In this document: piece after piece, positions 1 through 7,394 of the stretch | Layout: the number at the start of each line of letters is the position of its first letter | Numbering within the stretch: the first letter of the stretch is position 1 | Source of the DNA: a bacterium | GTDB taxonomy: Bacteria; SM23-31; JAUVVT01 | Length of the DNA: 10,449 nucleotides | Reading direction: 5' to 3' | NCBI GenBank assembly: GCA_030616165.1 | Contig: JAUWXV010000127.1 | Coordinates: 1 to 10,449, forward strand | The notes under the pieces: generated by a model | The model's database searches: none | What the model was told of the DNA's origin: nothing | What the model saw: the letters and a program-made list of their open reading frames with translations, nothing else | Made by a program: the position numbers and the translations under genes

Positions 1-2
1 GT

Positions 3-248
3 GACAGTCAATATACACCAGAGGAATATAGAAAATCAAAGTTAGAATGGGGGCACAGCACATTTGTTGATGCTGTAAATCTGGCTATTAGAGGAAATGT
101 TAAACAGTTAGTATTGTTTCATCATGACCCCAATCATTCTGATGATTTTATTGATGAAATGGTAGAAAAGGCAAAAATAGTTATAGAAGAAAAAAATCAT
201 AACCTGCTTTGCTTTGGTGCAAGAGAGAGAATGAAAATTACCCTGTGA
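3..248 (+). CDS. MBL-fold metallo-hydrolase, C-terminal fragment (5' end outside window)
   Basis: This is an open frame running in from the left edge, 81 codons ending at a TGA (246-248). The fragment begins DSQYTPEEY, continues with WGHSTF and LVLFHHDPNHSDDF, and ends near CFGARERM. These match the C-terminal part of stand-alone metallo-beta-lactamase-fold hydrolases of the PhnP/cyclic-phosphodiesterase-like group. In that family the Asp of the DxQY segment bridges the two metals and the His of the HHDP motif is a late metal ligand. The N-terminal HxHxDH metal motif should lie just left of the window and cannot be checked. The substrate is unknown; relatives cleave phosphodiester or cyclic phosphate bonds, so a nucleotide or phosphodiester substrate is inference. 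The next gene starts 69 bases downstream on the same strand, so co-transcription is possible. Confidence 0.8.
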   Translation, partial: DSQYTPEEYRKSKLEWGHSTFVDAVNLAIRGNVKQLVLFHHDPNHSDDFIDEMVEKAKIVIEEKNHNLLCFGARERMKITL

Positions 249-317
249 ACAAATATTTTTCAAATTAATCATAATAACTTAAGAATTTGACCATCTAAAA
301 AATGAGGTTTTTATAGA

Positions 318-1277
318 ATGAGGAATAAATTATTAAAGTCAGCAAGAACAGCTTTAACCCAGTGCTTGAATGTAAAGCCAAATGAATTGGTTTTGATAGT
401 TACCAATCCTGAAAAGATGTCAATATCTGACGCAATTTATACTGAAGCAATCAAGTTGAAAGCAGAACCAAGTATAATAATTTATCCTGCAGGCAAGATA
501 AACGGAGAAGAGCCTCCAAAGATAGTAGAAGAGGCACTGATGAATGCAGATGTTGTCTTAGCACCAACTGTAGTGAGTATTTCTCATACTGAAGCAAGGA
601 GAAGGGCGAGCAGTGAAAGAAAAGCACGTATCGCAACCCTTCCCGGTATAACAGAAGAGATTTTCGTTCGCGGGCTGAGCGCTGACTATACAGAAATTTC
701 AAAAATATCTAAAAGAGTTCAAAGATATTTGACAAGAGCAAAAAAGGCATACGTTACATCGCCAAGTGGAACAAATATTGAAATAGATACAGATAATCCG
801 GCTTTAATCAGTGATGGCAATATTAAAAAAAGAGGAGCATTTTCTAACCTTCCGGACGGTGAAACTGAATTGGCACCAACTAATGCTAATGGAACCATAG
901 TTATTGACAGATGCGGGGCTGTTATTTCTAAACCCACTAAAATTGAAATTAAGAATGGATATATTATAAAATATGAAAATTCACCTTCTGGAAAGAGATT
1001 CAAAAAAATGATTGAAAATGCTAAAAAGATTGATAAAAACAATAATGCCTGCTATATCGCGGAATTTGCAATAGGCACAAATCCTTCCGCTAAGGTTACC
1101 GGTGTAATACTTGAGGATGAAAAGGCTCTCGGTACGTGCCACATAGCATTTGGTGATAATATGAGCTTTCTGGGAGGAAAAAATAAAAGCATTATCCATT
1201 TAGATATTATTGTTCTTAAACCAACTATTAAACTCGATAAAAAAATCATCATGGAAAAAGGAAATCTTCTGGTATAA
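318..1277 (+). CDS. M29-like aminopeptidase-family metalloenzyme, short form
   Basis: The 319-residue protein resembles peptidase family M29 (AmpS/aminopeptidase T) and its relatives. Metal-binding segments can be aligned in order: NLPDGETELAP with E182, AEFAIGTNP with E249, CHIAFGDN with H275, and IHLDIIV with H294 and D296. These correspond to the Glu, Glu, His, His and Asp ligands of the co-catalytic metal site in M29 enzymes. The usual M29 aminopeptidase is about 400 residues, so this is a shorter version. The N-terminal part (residues 1-140) is a compact alpha/beta region. There is no signal peptide, so it should be cytoplasmic. The NicX-type ring-cleaving dioxygenases share this fold and have similar length, so peptidase activity is not certain. 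The ATG start is supported by a GAGG at 304-307, ten bases upstream. A terminator overlaps the stop codon. Confidence 0.8.
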   Translation: MRNKLLKSARTALTQCLNVKPNELVLIVTNPEKMSISDAIYTEAIKLKAEPSIIIYPAGKINGEEPPKIVEEALMNADVVLAPTVVSISHTEARRRASSERKARIATLPGITEEIFVRGLSADYTEISKISKRVQRYLTRAKKAYVTSPSGTNIEIDTDNPALISDGNIKKRGAFSNLPDGETELAPTNANGTIVIDRCGAVISKPTKIEIKNGYIIKYENSPSGKRFKKMIENAKKIDKNNNACYIAEFAIGTNPSAKVTGVILEDEKALGTCHIAFGDNMSFLGGKNKSIIHLDIIVLKPTIKLDKKIIMEKGNLLV

Positions 1278-1292
1278 AAGCAGAAGTTTTTT
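1266..1292 (+). terminator. Intrinsic terminator overlapping the aminopeptidase stop codon
   Basis: CTTCTG (1266-1271) pairs perfectly with CAGAAG (1281-1286) around a 9-base loop and is followed directly by six T residues (1287-1292). The left arm codes for the last residues of the upstream protein, and the TAA (1275-1277) falls in the loop. The 6-bp stem is short but has an immediate T tract in the correct orientation, which makes a rho-independent terminator likely and separates this gene from amrS. Confidence 0.6.
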
Positions 1293-1331
1293 CCTTACTC
1301 GACAGATTATGCTCAACGGATGAATAATCCC

Positions 1332-1358
1332 TTTACAAAAAGTTGTGAGTTTTAAAAT
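1332..1358 (+). promoter_or_regulatory. Candidate sigma70-type promoter for amrS
   Basis: TTTACA (1332-1337) and TAAAAT (1353-1358) each match the -35/-10 consensus at five of six positions. The spacer is only 15 bases, shorter than the usual 16-18. The site lies after the upstream terminator and about 37 bases before the amrS start, where a promoter would be needed. AT-rich sequence yields such matches by chance. Confidence 0.3.
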
Positions 1359-1394
1359 TTATCAATACTTTGTGATGGCTTTAAAGGTAAAATT

Positions 1395-2393
1395 ATGAAA
1401 GAAGCATTATTCTGGGAAGGACTTGATGGCAGGGTATTGTGTTATCTTTGTCCCAGAAATTGCAAAATAGGTGAGGGGAAAATAGGTTTTTGCTTTATAA
1501 GAAAAAATATAAACGGGAAACTATATTTACTTGCCTATGGCAAACCCTGTGCAGTTCATGTAGACCCGATGGAGAAAAAACCTCTTTATCATTTTTTACC
1601 TGGTTCTAACATAATTTCTTTAGGGACAGCAGGATGCAATTTGGCTTGCAAATACTGCCAGAACAATGATATAACAAAAGTTCGACAAGAGCAGGTGAGA
1701 ACATTTAATATGCCTCCTGAGGATGTTATTAAAACTGCGGTCGAAAATAATTGTAAAAGTATTGCTTATACATATAATGAACCAAATATCTGGGCTGAAT
1801 ATGTTATGGATATTTCTAAATTGGCAAGGGAAAAAGGATTAAAGAGTGTTATGGTAACAAATGGGTATATCAATATTAAACCGCTTCACGAAGTATATAA
1901 ATGTATAGATGCAGCAAATGTCGATCTTAAAGCAATAACTGAGGAATTTTATACCTCACTTACTCTCTCTCATCTAAAGCCAGTTCTCGATGCTTTAATT
2001 GAAATGAAGTCTATGGGAATTTGGATTGAAATAACCAATCTTGTGATCCCAACTATGAACGATTCATCTGATGAATTAAAAAAGTTAAGTAACTGGATAT
2101 ATAGTAACTTAGGTGATGATGTTCCTCTTCACTTTTCTGCTTTTCACCCCGATTTTGAACTTCTTAATCTGTCAAGGACTCCTGCAAAAACACTCGAAAA
2201 AGCAAGAAAAATAGCAATGGACATTGGTTTAAAATATGTCTATGAAGGAAACATTTCTTCTGAAGAGGGGAGTAATACATACTGTCCATCCTGCGGGAGG
2301 CTTCTAATAAGAAGAAACTGGCACAGCATTAACAGCAACAATTTGATTAATGGTAAATGTTCTTGCGGGCAAAATATCAGTGGGTATTTTTAA
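1395..2393 (+). CDS. amrS: AmmeMemoRadiSam system radical SAM enzyme (AmrS)
   Basis: This 332-residue protein has the full architecture of AmrS, a relative of pyruvate formate-lyase activase. An N-terminal cysteine motif CxxCx3Cx9C (C16, C19, C23, C33) is followed by the HVDPMEKKPLYHF segment typical of AmrS. The radical SAM motif CNLACKYC (C81, C85, C88) should hold the [4Fe-4S] cluster that cleaves S-adenosylmethionine. A C-terminal zinc-ribbon-like CPSC...CSC (C297, C300, C322, C324) closes the protein. Length is normal for the family. AmrS usually occurs with genes for a MEMO-family protein and an AMMECR1-domain protein; neither is in this window. The modified substrate is not established to my knowledge. 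The ATG start has AAAGGT a few bases upstream and gives a typical AmrS N-terminus. The enzyme should be cytoplasmic and oxygen-sensitive. Confidence 0.93.
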   Translation: MKEALFWEGLDGRVLCYLCPRNCKIGEGKIGFCFIRKNINGKLYLLAYGKPCAVHVDPMEKKPLYHFLPGSNIISLGTAGCNLACKYCQNNDITKVRQEQVRTFNMPPEDVIKTAVENNCKSIAYTYNEPNIWAEYVMDISKLAREKGLKSVMVTNGYINIKPLHEVYKCIDAANVDLKAITEEFYTSLTLSHLKPVLDALIEMKSMGIWIEITNLVIPTMNDSSDELKKLSNWIYSNLGDDVPLHFSAFHPDFELLNLSRTPAKTLEKARKIAMDIGLKYVYEGNISSEEGSNTYCPSCGRLLIRRNWHSINSNNLINGKCSCGQNISGYF

Positions 2394-2624
2394 TCTTATT
2401 TAGAACCGCACATTAGAATCCAAAACAGCATTTAATAAGGCGATAATAATACTTTTTAATTAATTTGTATAAATATTTAATAATAAAAAACTTATTTTGT
2501 TATATATAATTTTTATTAAGGATTTTTATCTCCGAAAGTCATACTATTATACTTCGTGTAAAAATTAAAAATTATTGGTGTTTGATTTATTAAATCTAAT
2601 GTTATCTCCTTTTTTATTTTTTTA

Positions 2625-2653
2625 TTGACAAATTTTATAACTTTTGTTAAATT
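2625..2653 (+). promoter_or_regulatory. Probable sigma70-type promoter of the activase fusion gene
   Basis: A perfect TTGACA (2625-2630) is followed after 17 bases by TAAATT (2648-2653), which matches four of six -10 positions. It is preceded by TGt, giving an extended -10 element. Transcription would start near 2660, leaving a 5' leader of about 175 bases. This is the best promoter match in the left half of the window. Confidence 0.45.
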
Positions 2654-2690
2654 TAGAGGCTAACAAGCTCAATTCATTAGTTCCTGATCG

Positions 2691-2712
2691 AATGTCATAT
2701 CAATTTGACATT
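2691..2712. repeat. Inverted repeat AATGTCA-N8-TGACATT in the leader
   Basis: Two perfect 7-base arms (2691-2697 and 2706-2712) flank 8 bases. The element lies about 30 bases downstream of the predicted transcription start of the activase gene. Its size suits a dimeric regulator's operator, or a small RNA hairpin; no T tract follows, so it is not an intrinsic terminator. A regulatory role is inference. Confidence 0.35.
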
Positions 2713-2820
2713 TAAATTATTATTAAAATTTGTAAAATTATTGTTTTTCAAAGTTATATTTTCTTTCTAAAATTATAATGGTCTTTGGTTTTATCTAATT
2801 CTGAATTATCTTAGTCAAAA

Positions 2821-2827
2821 AGGAGGT
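2821..2827 (+). promoter_or_regulatory. Strong Shine-Dalgarno (AGGAGGT) of the activase gene
   Basis: This is a near-full match to the anti-Shine-Dalgarno. It lies 8 bases before a TTG (2836) and 11 bases before the in-frame ATG that follows directly (2839). The spacing favours TTG slightly and codon preference favours ATG. The product differs by one residue only. Confidence 0.8.
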
Positions 2828-2835
2828 CTGCTAAG

Positions 2836-5800
2836 TTGATGCGTATTAATGAGGATATTGTTGTTGGTATAGATGTGGGTTCAGTAAGTGTAAATACAGC
2901 GGTATTGGGAAGAAGTGGGAATGTTTATGAGACAAGTTACATAAGGCATTATGGTCAGCCTTTAGAAACTGTTATAAATTCATTTCAAAAGATATTAGAT
3001 AAATATAATTGTGAGGAAATTTCAAGTGTTTCGGTAACTGGTTCTGCGGGCGAGATAATTTCTGAGTTACTGGGTGCAAGTTTTAACAACGAGGTTATTG
3101 CTGTAGCAAAGGCGATTGGACACTTGCATCCTGAAATAAAAACGGTAATTGAACTCGGTGGAGAAGATTCAAAGTTTATGATTTTAAATCCTGATAAGAA
3201 AGAGAGTAAAGATGGTTTATACTTGAAAGATTTTTCTATGAATACAGTTTGTGCCGCAGGAACTGGTTCATTTCTTGACCAGCAAGCATCACGACTTGGA
3301 ATTAATATTGAAAATGAGTTTGGGGAGATGGCTTTAAATTCGAAGTATCCTCCTCATATTGCGGGCAGATGTTCTGTTTTTGCCAAATCTGATATGATTC
3401 ATCTTCAGCAGATCGGGACACCAGATTATGATATCGTTGCAGGACTTTGCTTTGCTGTGGCGAGAAACTTCAAAAGTACTATTGCAAGGGGTAAAAAGAT
3501 TATAAAACCTGTGGCTTTTGTCGGAGGTGTTGCTTACAACAAAGGTATGATAAGAGCATTTAAAGATGTTCTTGATTTAGACGAGGAAAATTTTATTATA
3601 CCAAAATTTTATGATTGCCTTGGCGCGATTGGAACGGCGTTAATTGAAATTGAAGAAAAAAAGAGCGTAGGATTTATTGGTCTTGACAGGATAAAAAGTT
3701 ATGACAAGACTTCTAAAAAGATTAAAAGCAATCTTAAAAAACTAACACTTGAAAAATCACGAAAGATTGAACCTGTTAAAGTTGATTCAAAGATACTCGA
3801 AGCAGAAAAAATAAATGTATATCTGGGGATTGATGTTGGGTCTGTGAGCACTAATGTAGTATTAATAGATGAAAATAATAATGTGCTTGCAAGCAGGTAT
3901 CTCCCCACAGCAGGGAGACCTATTGAGGCTGTAAAACGGGGACTTAGAGAAATAGGTGAAGAGATAGGATATAAAACAGTCGTAAAGGGAGTTGGGACAA
4001 CCGGTTCGGGAAGATATATGATTGGTGACCTTATTGGAGCAGATATAGTAAAGAATGAGATTACCGCACATGCGAGGGGTGCGATTGAGATTGATCCGAG
4101 TGTTGATACAATCTTTGAGGTTGGTGGGCAGGATTCAAAGTATATTTCGATTGATAACAGTGTTGTTGTGAACTTTGAGATGAATAAAGTTTGTGCAGCA
4201 GGAACGGGCTCTTTCCTTGAAGAACAGGCAGAAAAATTAAATATGAATATCATCAGAGAATTTGAAGTTAAAGCAATGAGGTGTGATAGCCCTGCAAAAT
4301 TTGGCGAGCGGTGTACAGTATTCATTGGTTCCGACCTTATTACGCACCAGCAAGCAGGTGCTTCTAAAGAGGAACTCGTTTCGGGACTGGCTTATTCCGT
4401 TGCACAAAATTATCTGAACCGTGTTGTAATTAAAGGAAAGATAGGGAATAATATTTTTTTTCAGGGTGGGACTGCAAACAATATGGCGGTTGTAGCAGCG
4501 TTTGAGAAGATATTAGATAAGAAAATAACCGTCCCTCCTCATAATGATGTTATCGGTGCTATTGGGGTCGCAATACTTGCCAAAGAAAATTGTAAAGATA
4601 CTCCAAGTAGATTCAAAGGATTTGATTTCTCAAAGAGAAAATATTCATTGAAATCTTTTATCTGTAAAAAGTGCCCAAATCGCTGCGAAGTAAAGATGGT
4701 AAAGATAGAGAATGAAAAGCCGCTGTTTTATGGGAGCAGATGTGAAAGATATGATTATGATAAAAAGATATCACTTGGAGAAAATCTTCCTGATATCTTT
4801 GAAATGAGAGAAAAACTGTTACTTGGAGAATTTTATGATAAAGGTGAATCAGGTAGAATAGTCAAGAAAAGAGAAAAAGATAGAAAAAAATCTGAAAAAC
4901 CGAGAGTGGGCTTCCCAAGAATGCTCCAATTTTTCGAAAACTTTCCATACTGGAAGACCTTTTTTGAGTCTGTAGGATGGGAAGTTGTAATCTCAGACAG
5001 GACTTCAAAAGAGATTATAGAAGAAAGTGCAGATTATATAACTGCTGAATTTTGTTTTTCTGTAAAAGCTGGCTTTGGTCATGTGGTCAATCTTTTGAAA
5101 AAAGATATCGACTATATATTTCTTCCAAGTCTTATTAGTCAGTCTAAGATATCATCAAATTTTTCAAATGCATACAATTGCCCGTATATCCAGTCAACCC
5201 CATATATATTGAAAAGTGGAATCGATTTTGATAAAACTGGAGTAAAAATTATAGAACCCCATCTCAATTTTCAGAAGGGAAGAAAATTTATTGAGAATGA
5301 GTTAATTAAATGTTTCAAAGCGTTTAGACTAAAAAAATCAAAGATAATAGAGGCTATAAATGAAGCCGAGAAGGCGGATGCAATATTTAGTGAAGAACTT
5401 AATAAAATTGGAGATGAAGTTTTAGCCGATTTGGAGAATGGTAAGTATGAAGAAGTAATTGTACTTGTCGGAAGGTCGTATAATACCTGTGACGAAGGAT
5501 TGAATTTGAATATTCCTAAGAAATTTAAAGACCTTGGAGTAGCTACTCTTCCCATGGATTGTTTGAGGATTGAAAATACTGAATGCTGGCGCGAGTTCCC
5601 TAATATGTATTGGAAATATGGACAGAAGATTCTGGGAGTATCAGAGATTGTAAAAAGGTACAGAAATCTTTATTGTGTATATATAACAAATTTCGGATGT
5701 GGTCCCGACTCTATGATTAATCATATCTTCCAGTATAATATGGGTGAGATACCATATTTGCAGCTCGAACTTGACGAGCATTCTGCTGATGGTGGTGTTT

Positions 5801-7107
5801 TAACAAGGTGTGAGGCTTTCCTTGATAGTATAGAGAGTATTAAGGATAAAAAATTAAAAACAAAGAATCCTCCGATAGTCGAGACTAAACCGAGATTGAA
5901 GAAACTTTATCTTCCATATATGTGTGATCATGCCTTTGCAATAGCAGCTGCTTTCAGAAATAGTGGAATCGATACAGAAGTCCTGCCCCATCCAACTGTT
6001 GAATCATCTGATTTAGGAAGGAGGTTTACTTCCGGAAAGGAATGCTATCCTTGTATAGTAACCACAGGGGATATGGTTAAGAAAATCAGAAGTCCCGGTT
6101 TTGATATAAAAAATTCTGCCTTTTTTATGCCTACTGCCTCCGGTCCCTGCCGATTTGGGCAGTACCGCTCTTTGCAGAAGATAGTTCTAAAAGAATTTGG
6201 ATATGATTCTATTCCAATATTATCTCCTGGTTCTGAAAATTCTTACAGAGACTTTGGTAATGTAGGTCGGAGTTTCCGGAAGAAGGGCTGGTATGGTGTT
6301 GTGGCTGTGGATGTGATGGGAAAAATGTTAAGGGAGATAAGACCATATGAAATGAATAAAGGTGAAGCACACCAGGTTTACTGGGAATGCCTTATGAAAT
6401 TAGTAGAAAACATAGAAAATGATGGAGACCTTATAGAACTGATGGAGGAGATAAAAAAGAGAATGAAAGCAATTCCCACAGTAAATTCAAAAAGGAAACC
6501 TGTAGTAGGTATAGTTGGAGAGATATATCTGAGACATAATGAATTCAGCAATAGTAATTTGATTATAGAGATTGAAGACTTTGGAGGTGAAGCATGGCTT
6601 GCTCCTATGGCTGAATGGATATTTTATACAAATAACAGGATGATAGTTGATGGGCTTGAAAATAAAAATTATAAAAAATACTTTATAGGTCTTCTAACCG
6701 ATATGGTTCAGACAAGAATGGAACATAAAATTATGCATATATTCAAGGATGAACTTATATATAATTATGATCCACCAATAAAAGAAATTCTTGAAAATAG
6801 CTCTACCTATATGCACTATTCTTTCGGAGGAGAAGCAATTCTAAGCGTTGGGAAGGCTATTGATTATTATTATAAAGGTGCTTCAGGAATAGCAAATGTA
6901 AGTCCATTTACCTGTATGCCAGGAACTGTAGTTACAGCAATTTCAAAAAGGATTCGAGAAGATTTGGATAATATTCCTTGGATTAATCTTTTTTATGATG
7001 GACAGCAGAATGATATAAGTTTCAGAACAAGGCTTGAAGCATTTATGTTTCAAGTTAAAAATTATAACAATAATGACCGATTAAGGGATAAAAAAGAAAC
7101 TAAATAA
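2836..7107 (+). CDS. Fused 2-hydroxyacyl-CoA dehydratase activase (two ASKHA domains) with DUF2229 and HgdB/COG3581-like domains
   Basis: This 1423-residue protein should be an ATP-driven low-potential electron carrier fused to its own acceptor. ASKHA domain 1 (about 8-275) opens GIDVGSVS and has CAAGTGSF with C139 and GRCSVF with C179. ASKHA domain 2 (about 328-583) repeats this with GIDVGSVS, GGQDSK, C453 and C493. These cysteine pairs match the ligands of the bridging [4Fe-4S] cluster in the activase HgdC. A cluster CKKCPNRC plus C636 (C610, C613, C617, C636) follows, then a DUF2229-like domain (about 690-910) and an HgdB/COG3581-like domain (about 1020-1400) with C1030, C1070, C1073, C1105 and C1360. 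HgdB-like proteins include dehydratase subunits and the double-cubane cluster protein. Proteins of this layout are known as large activase fusions, but their substrate is not established. No signal peptide or membrane segment is seen. The start may be TTG 2836 or ATG 2839. No CoA-metabolism gene lies alongside. Confidence 0.9.
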   Translation: MMRINEDIVVGIDVGSVSVNTAVLGRSGNVYETSYIRHYGQPLETVINSFQKILDKYNCEEISSVSVTGSAGEIISELLGASFNNEVIAVAKAIGHLHPEIKTVIELGGEDSKFMILNPDKKESKDGLYLKDFSMNTVCAAGTGSFLDQQASRLGINIENEFGEMALNSKYPPHIAGRCSVFAKSDMIHLQQIGTPDYDIVAGLCFAVARNFKSTIARGKKIIKPVAFVGGVAYNKGMIRAFKDVLDLDEENFIIPKFYDCLGAIGTALIEIEEKKSVGFIGLDRIKSYDKTSKKIKSNLKKLTLEKSRKIEPVKVDSKILEAEKINVYLGIDVGSVSTNVVLIDENNNVLASRYLPTAGRPIEAVKRGLREIGEEIGYKTVVKGVGTTGSGRYMIGDLIGADIVKNEITAHARGAIEIDPSVDTIFEVGGQDSKYISIDNSVVVNFEMNKVCAAGTGSFLEEQAEKLNMNIIREFEVKAMRCDSPAKFGERCTVFIGSDLITHQQAGASKEELVSGLAYSVAQNYLNRVVIKGKIGNNIFFQGGTANNMAVVAAFEKILDKKITVPPHNDVIGAIGVAILAKENCKDTPSRFKGFDFSKRKYSLKSFICKKCPNRCEVKMVKIENEKPLFYGSRCERYDYDKKISLGENLPDIFEMREKLLLGEFYDKGESGRIVKKREKDRKKSEKPRVGFPRMLQFFENFPYWKTFFESVGWEVVISDRTSKEIIEESADYITAEFCFSVKAGFGHVVNLLKKDIDYIFLPSLISQSKISSNFSNAYNCPYIQSTPYILKSGIDFDKTGVKIIEPHLNFQKGRKFIENELIKCFKAFRLKKSKIIEAINEAEKADAIFSEELNKIGDEVLADLENGKYEEVIVLVGRSYNTCDEGLNLNIPKKFKDLGVATLPMDCLRIENTECWREFPNMYWKYGQKILGVSEIVKRYRNLYCVYITNFGCGPDSMINHIFQYNMGEIPYLQLELDEHSADGGVLTRCEAFLDSIESIKDKKLKTKNPPIVETKPRLKKLYLPYMCDHAFAIAAAFRNSGIDTEVLPHPTVESSDLGRRFTSGKECYPCIVTTGDMVKKIRSPGFDIKNSAFFMPTASGPCRFGQYRSLQKIVLKEFGYDSIPILSPGSENSYRDFGNVGRSFRKKGWYGVVAVDVMGKMLREIRPYEMNKGEAHQVYWECLMKLVENIENDGDLIELMEEIKKRMKAIPTVNSKRKPVVGIVGEIYLRHNEFSNSNLIIEIEDFGGEAWLAPMAEWIFYTNNRMIVDGLENKNYKKYFIGLLTDMVQTRMEHKIMHIFKDELIYNYDPPIKEILENSSTYMHYSFGGEAILSVGKAIDYYYKGASGIANVSPFTCMPGTVVTAISKRIREDLDNIPWINLFYDGQQNDISFRTRLEAFMFQVKNYNNNDRLRDKKETK

Positions 7108-7182
7108 ATATATTTAATCACCTGAATTTCTGACTCTACAATTATAAAATCCTCATAGTGAACTTACTTTTCCAATATAGTT

Positions 7183-7226
7183 TGAAAATTTTAAAAAATT
7201 TAGTTCGAAATTTTCACTTCATTTTT
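7183..7226 (+). terminator. Possible terminator after the activase gene
   Basis: TGAAAATTT (7183-7191) pairs with AAATTTTCA (7208-7216), with one further T-G pair inside and a 14-base loop. Five T residues (7222-7226) follow after a 5-base gap. The stem is AT-rich and the T tract is offset, so termination is plausible but weak. No better candidate lies between this gene and birA. Confidence 0.35.
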
Positions 7227-7322
7227 AATAAATCGTAATCAAATTTCTTCAACAAATCTATTTTGTACGCCTTCGTTTTTTAATATATCAATTGAAATAA
7301 TACTTGTAAGTATATTCTCTGT

Positions 7323-7339
7323 CTGAAACAGAATTTCAG
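7323..7339. repeat. Small inverted repeat CTGAAA-N5-TTTCAG upstream of birA
   Basis: Two perfect 6-base arms surround five bases, just upstream of the predicted birA promoter. It overlaps an alternative CTGT/ACAG pairing (7319-7331). It could be an operator half-site pair or part of a hairpin. No T tract follows. Chance occurrence is possible. Confidence 0.25.
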
Positions 7340-7347
7340 GTTCATAA

Positions 7348-7376
7348 TTTAAATTATTATTGATTTTTGATATAAT
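7348..7376 (+). promoter_or_regulatory. Extended -10 promoter of birA
   Basis: A perfect TATAAT (7371-7376) is preceded by TGA, giving an ideal extended -10. TTTAAA (7348-7353), four of six matches to the -35 consensus, sits at exactly 17 bases. Transcription would begin near 7383, only about 12 bases before the birA ATG, so the mRNA would have a very short leader. Confidence 0.55.
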
Positions 7377-7394
7377 AATTGATAATTTTAAAAT

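Larger units (their letters stand above)
2394..2835. other. 442-bp AT-rich intergenic region upstream of the large activase gene
   Basis: I find no credible ORF or structured RNA gene here. Composition is extremely AT-rich. It contains a small near-palindrome GATTTA-T-TAAATC at 2584-2596, a TTGACA/TAAATT promoter candidate (2625-2653), an AATGTCA/TGACATT inverted repeat (2691-2712) and the Shine-Dalgarno of the next gene (2821-2827). No clear terminator was found after amrS. Confidence 0.6.

Noticed and set aside
451-1252. Several - strand open frames opposite the M29-like gene
   Set aside because: They overlap each other and a well-supported + strand gene, have no family motifs and have composition typical of antisense frames.
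2481-2518. AT-only hairpin TAATAAAAA/TTTTTATTA after amrS
   Set aside because: It has a 20-base loop and no G-C pair; such pairings are expected by chance in this composition.
2705-2738. Second promoter candidate TTGACA (2705-2710) with TAAAAT (2733-2738)
   Set aside because: The spacer is 22 bases, too long for a sigma70 promoter, and the -35 falls inside the inverted repeat.
3699-4325. 208-codon open frame on the - strand inside the activase gene
   Set aside because: It lies wholly opposite activase copy 2, whose + strand frame carries clear family motifs. The antisense product is rich in Ser, Leu, Ile and Phe, typical of a shadow frame.
2836-5000. Sugar kinase or Hsp70-type interpretation of the ASKHA domains
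   Set aside because: The CAAGTGSF and RCxVF cysteine motifs in both copies are diagnostic of 2-hydroxyacyl-CoA dehydratase activases.
5271-5555. 94-codon - strand frame in the DUF2229/HgdB-like part
   Set aside because: It is opposite a conserved coding region and shows no independent motif or start signal.
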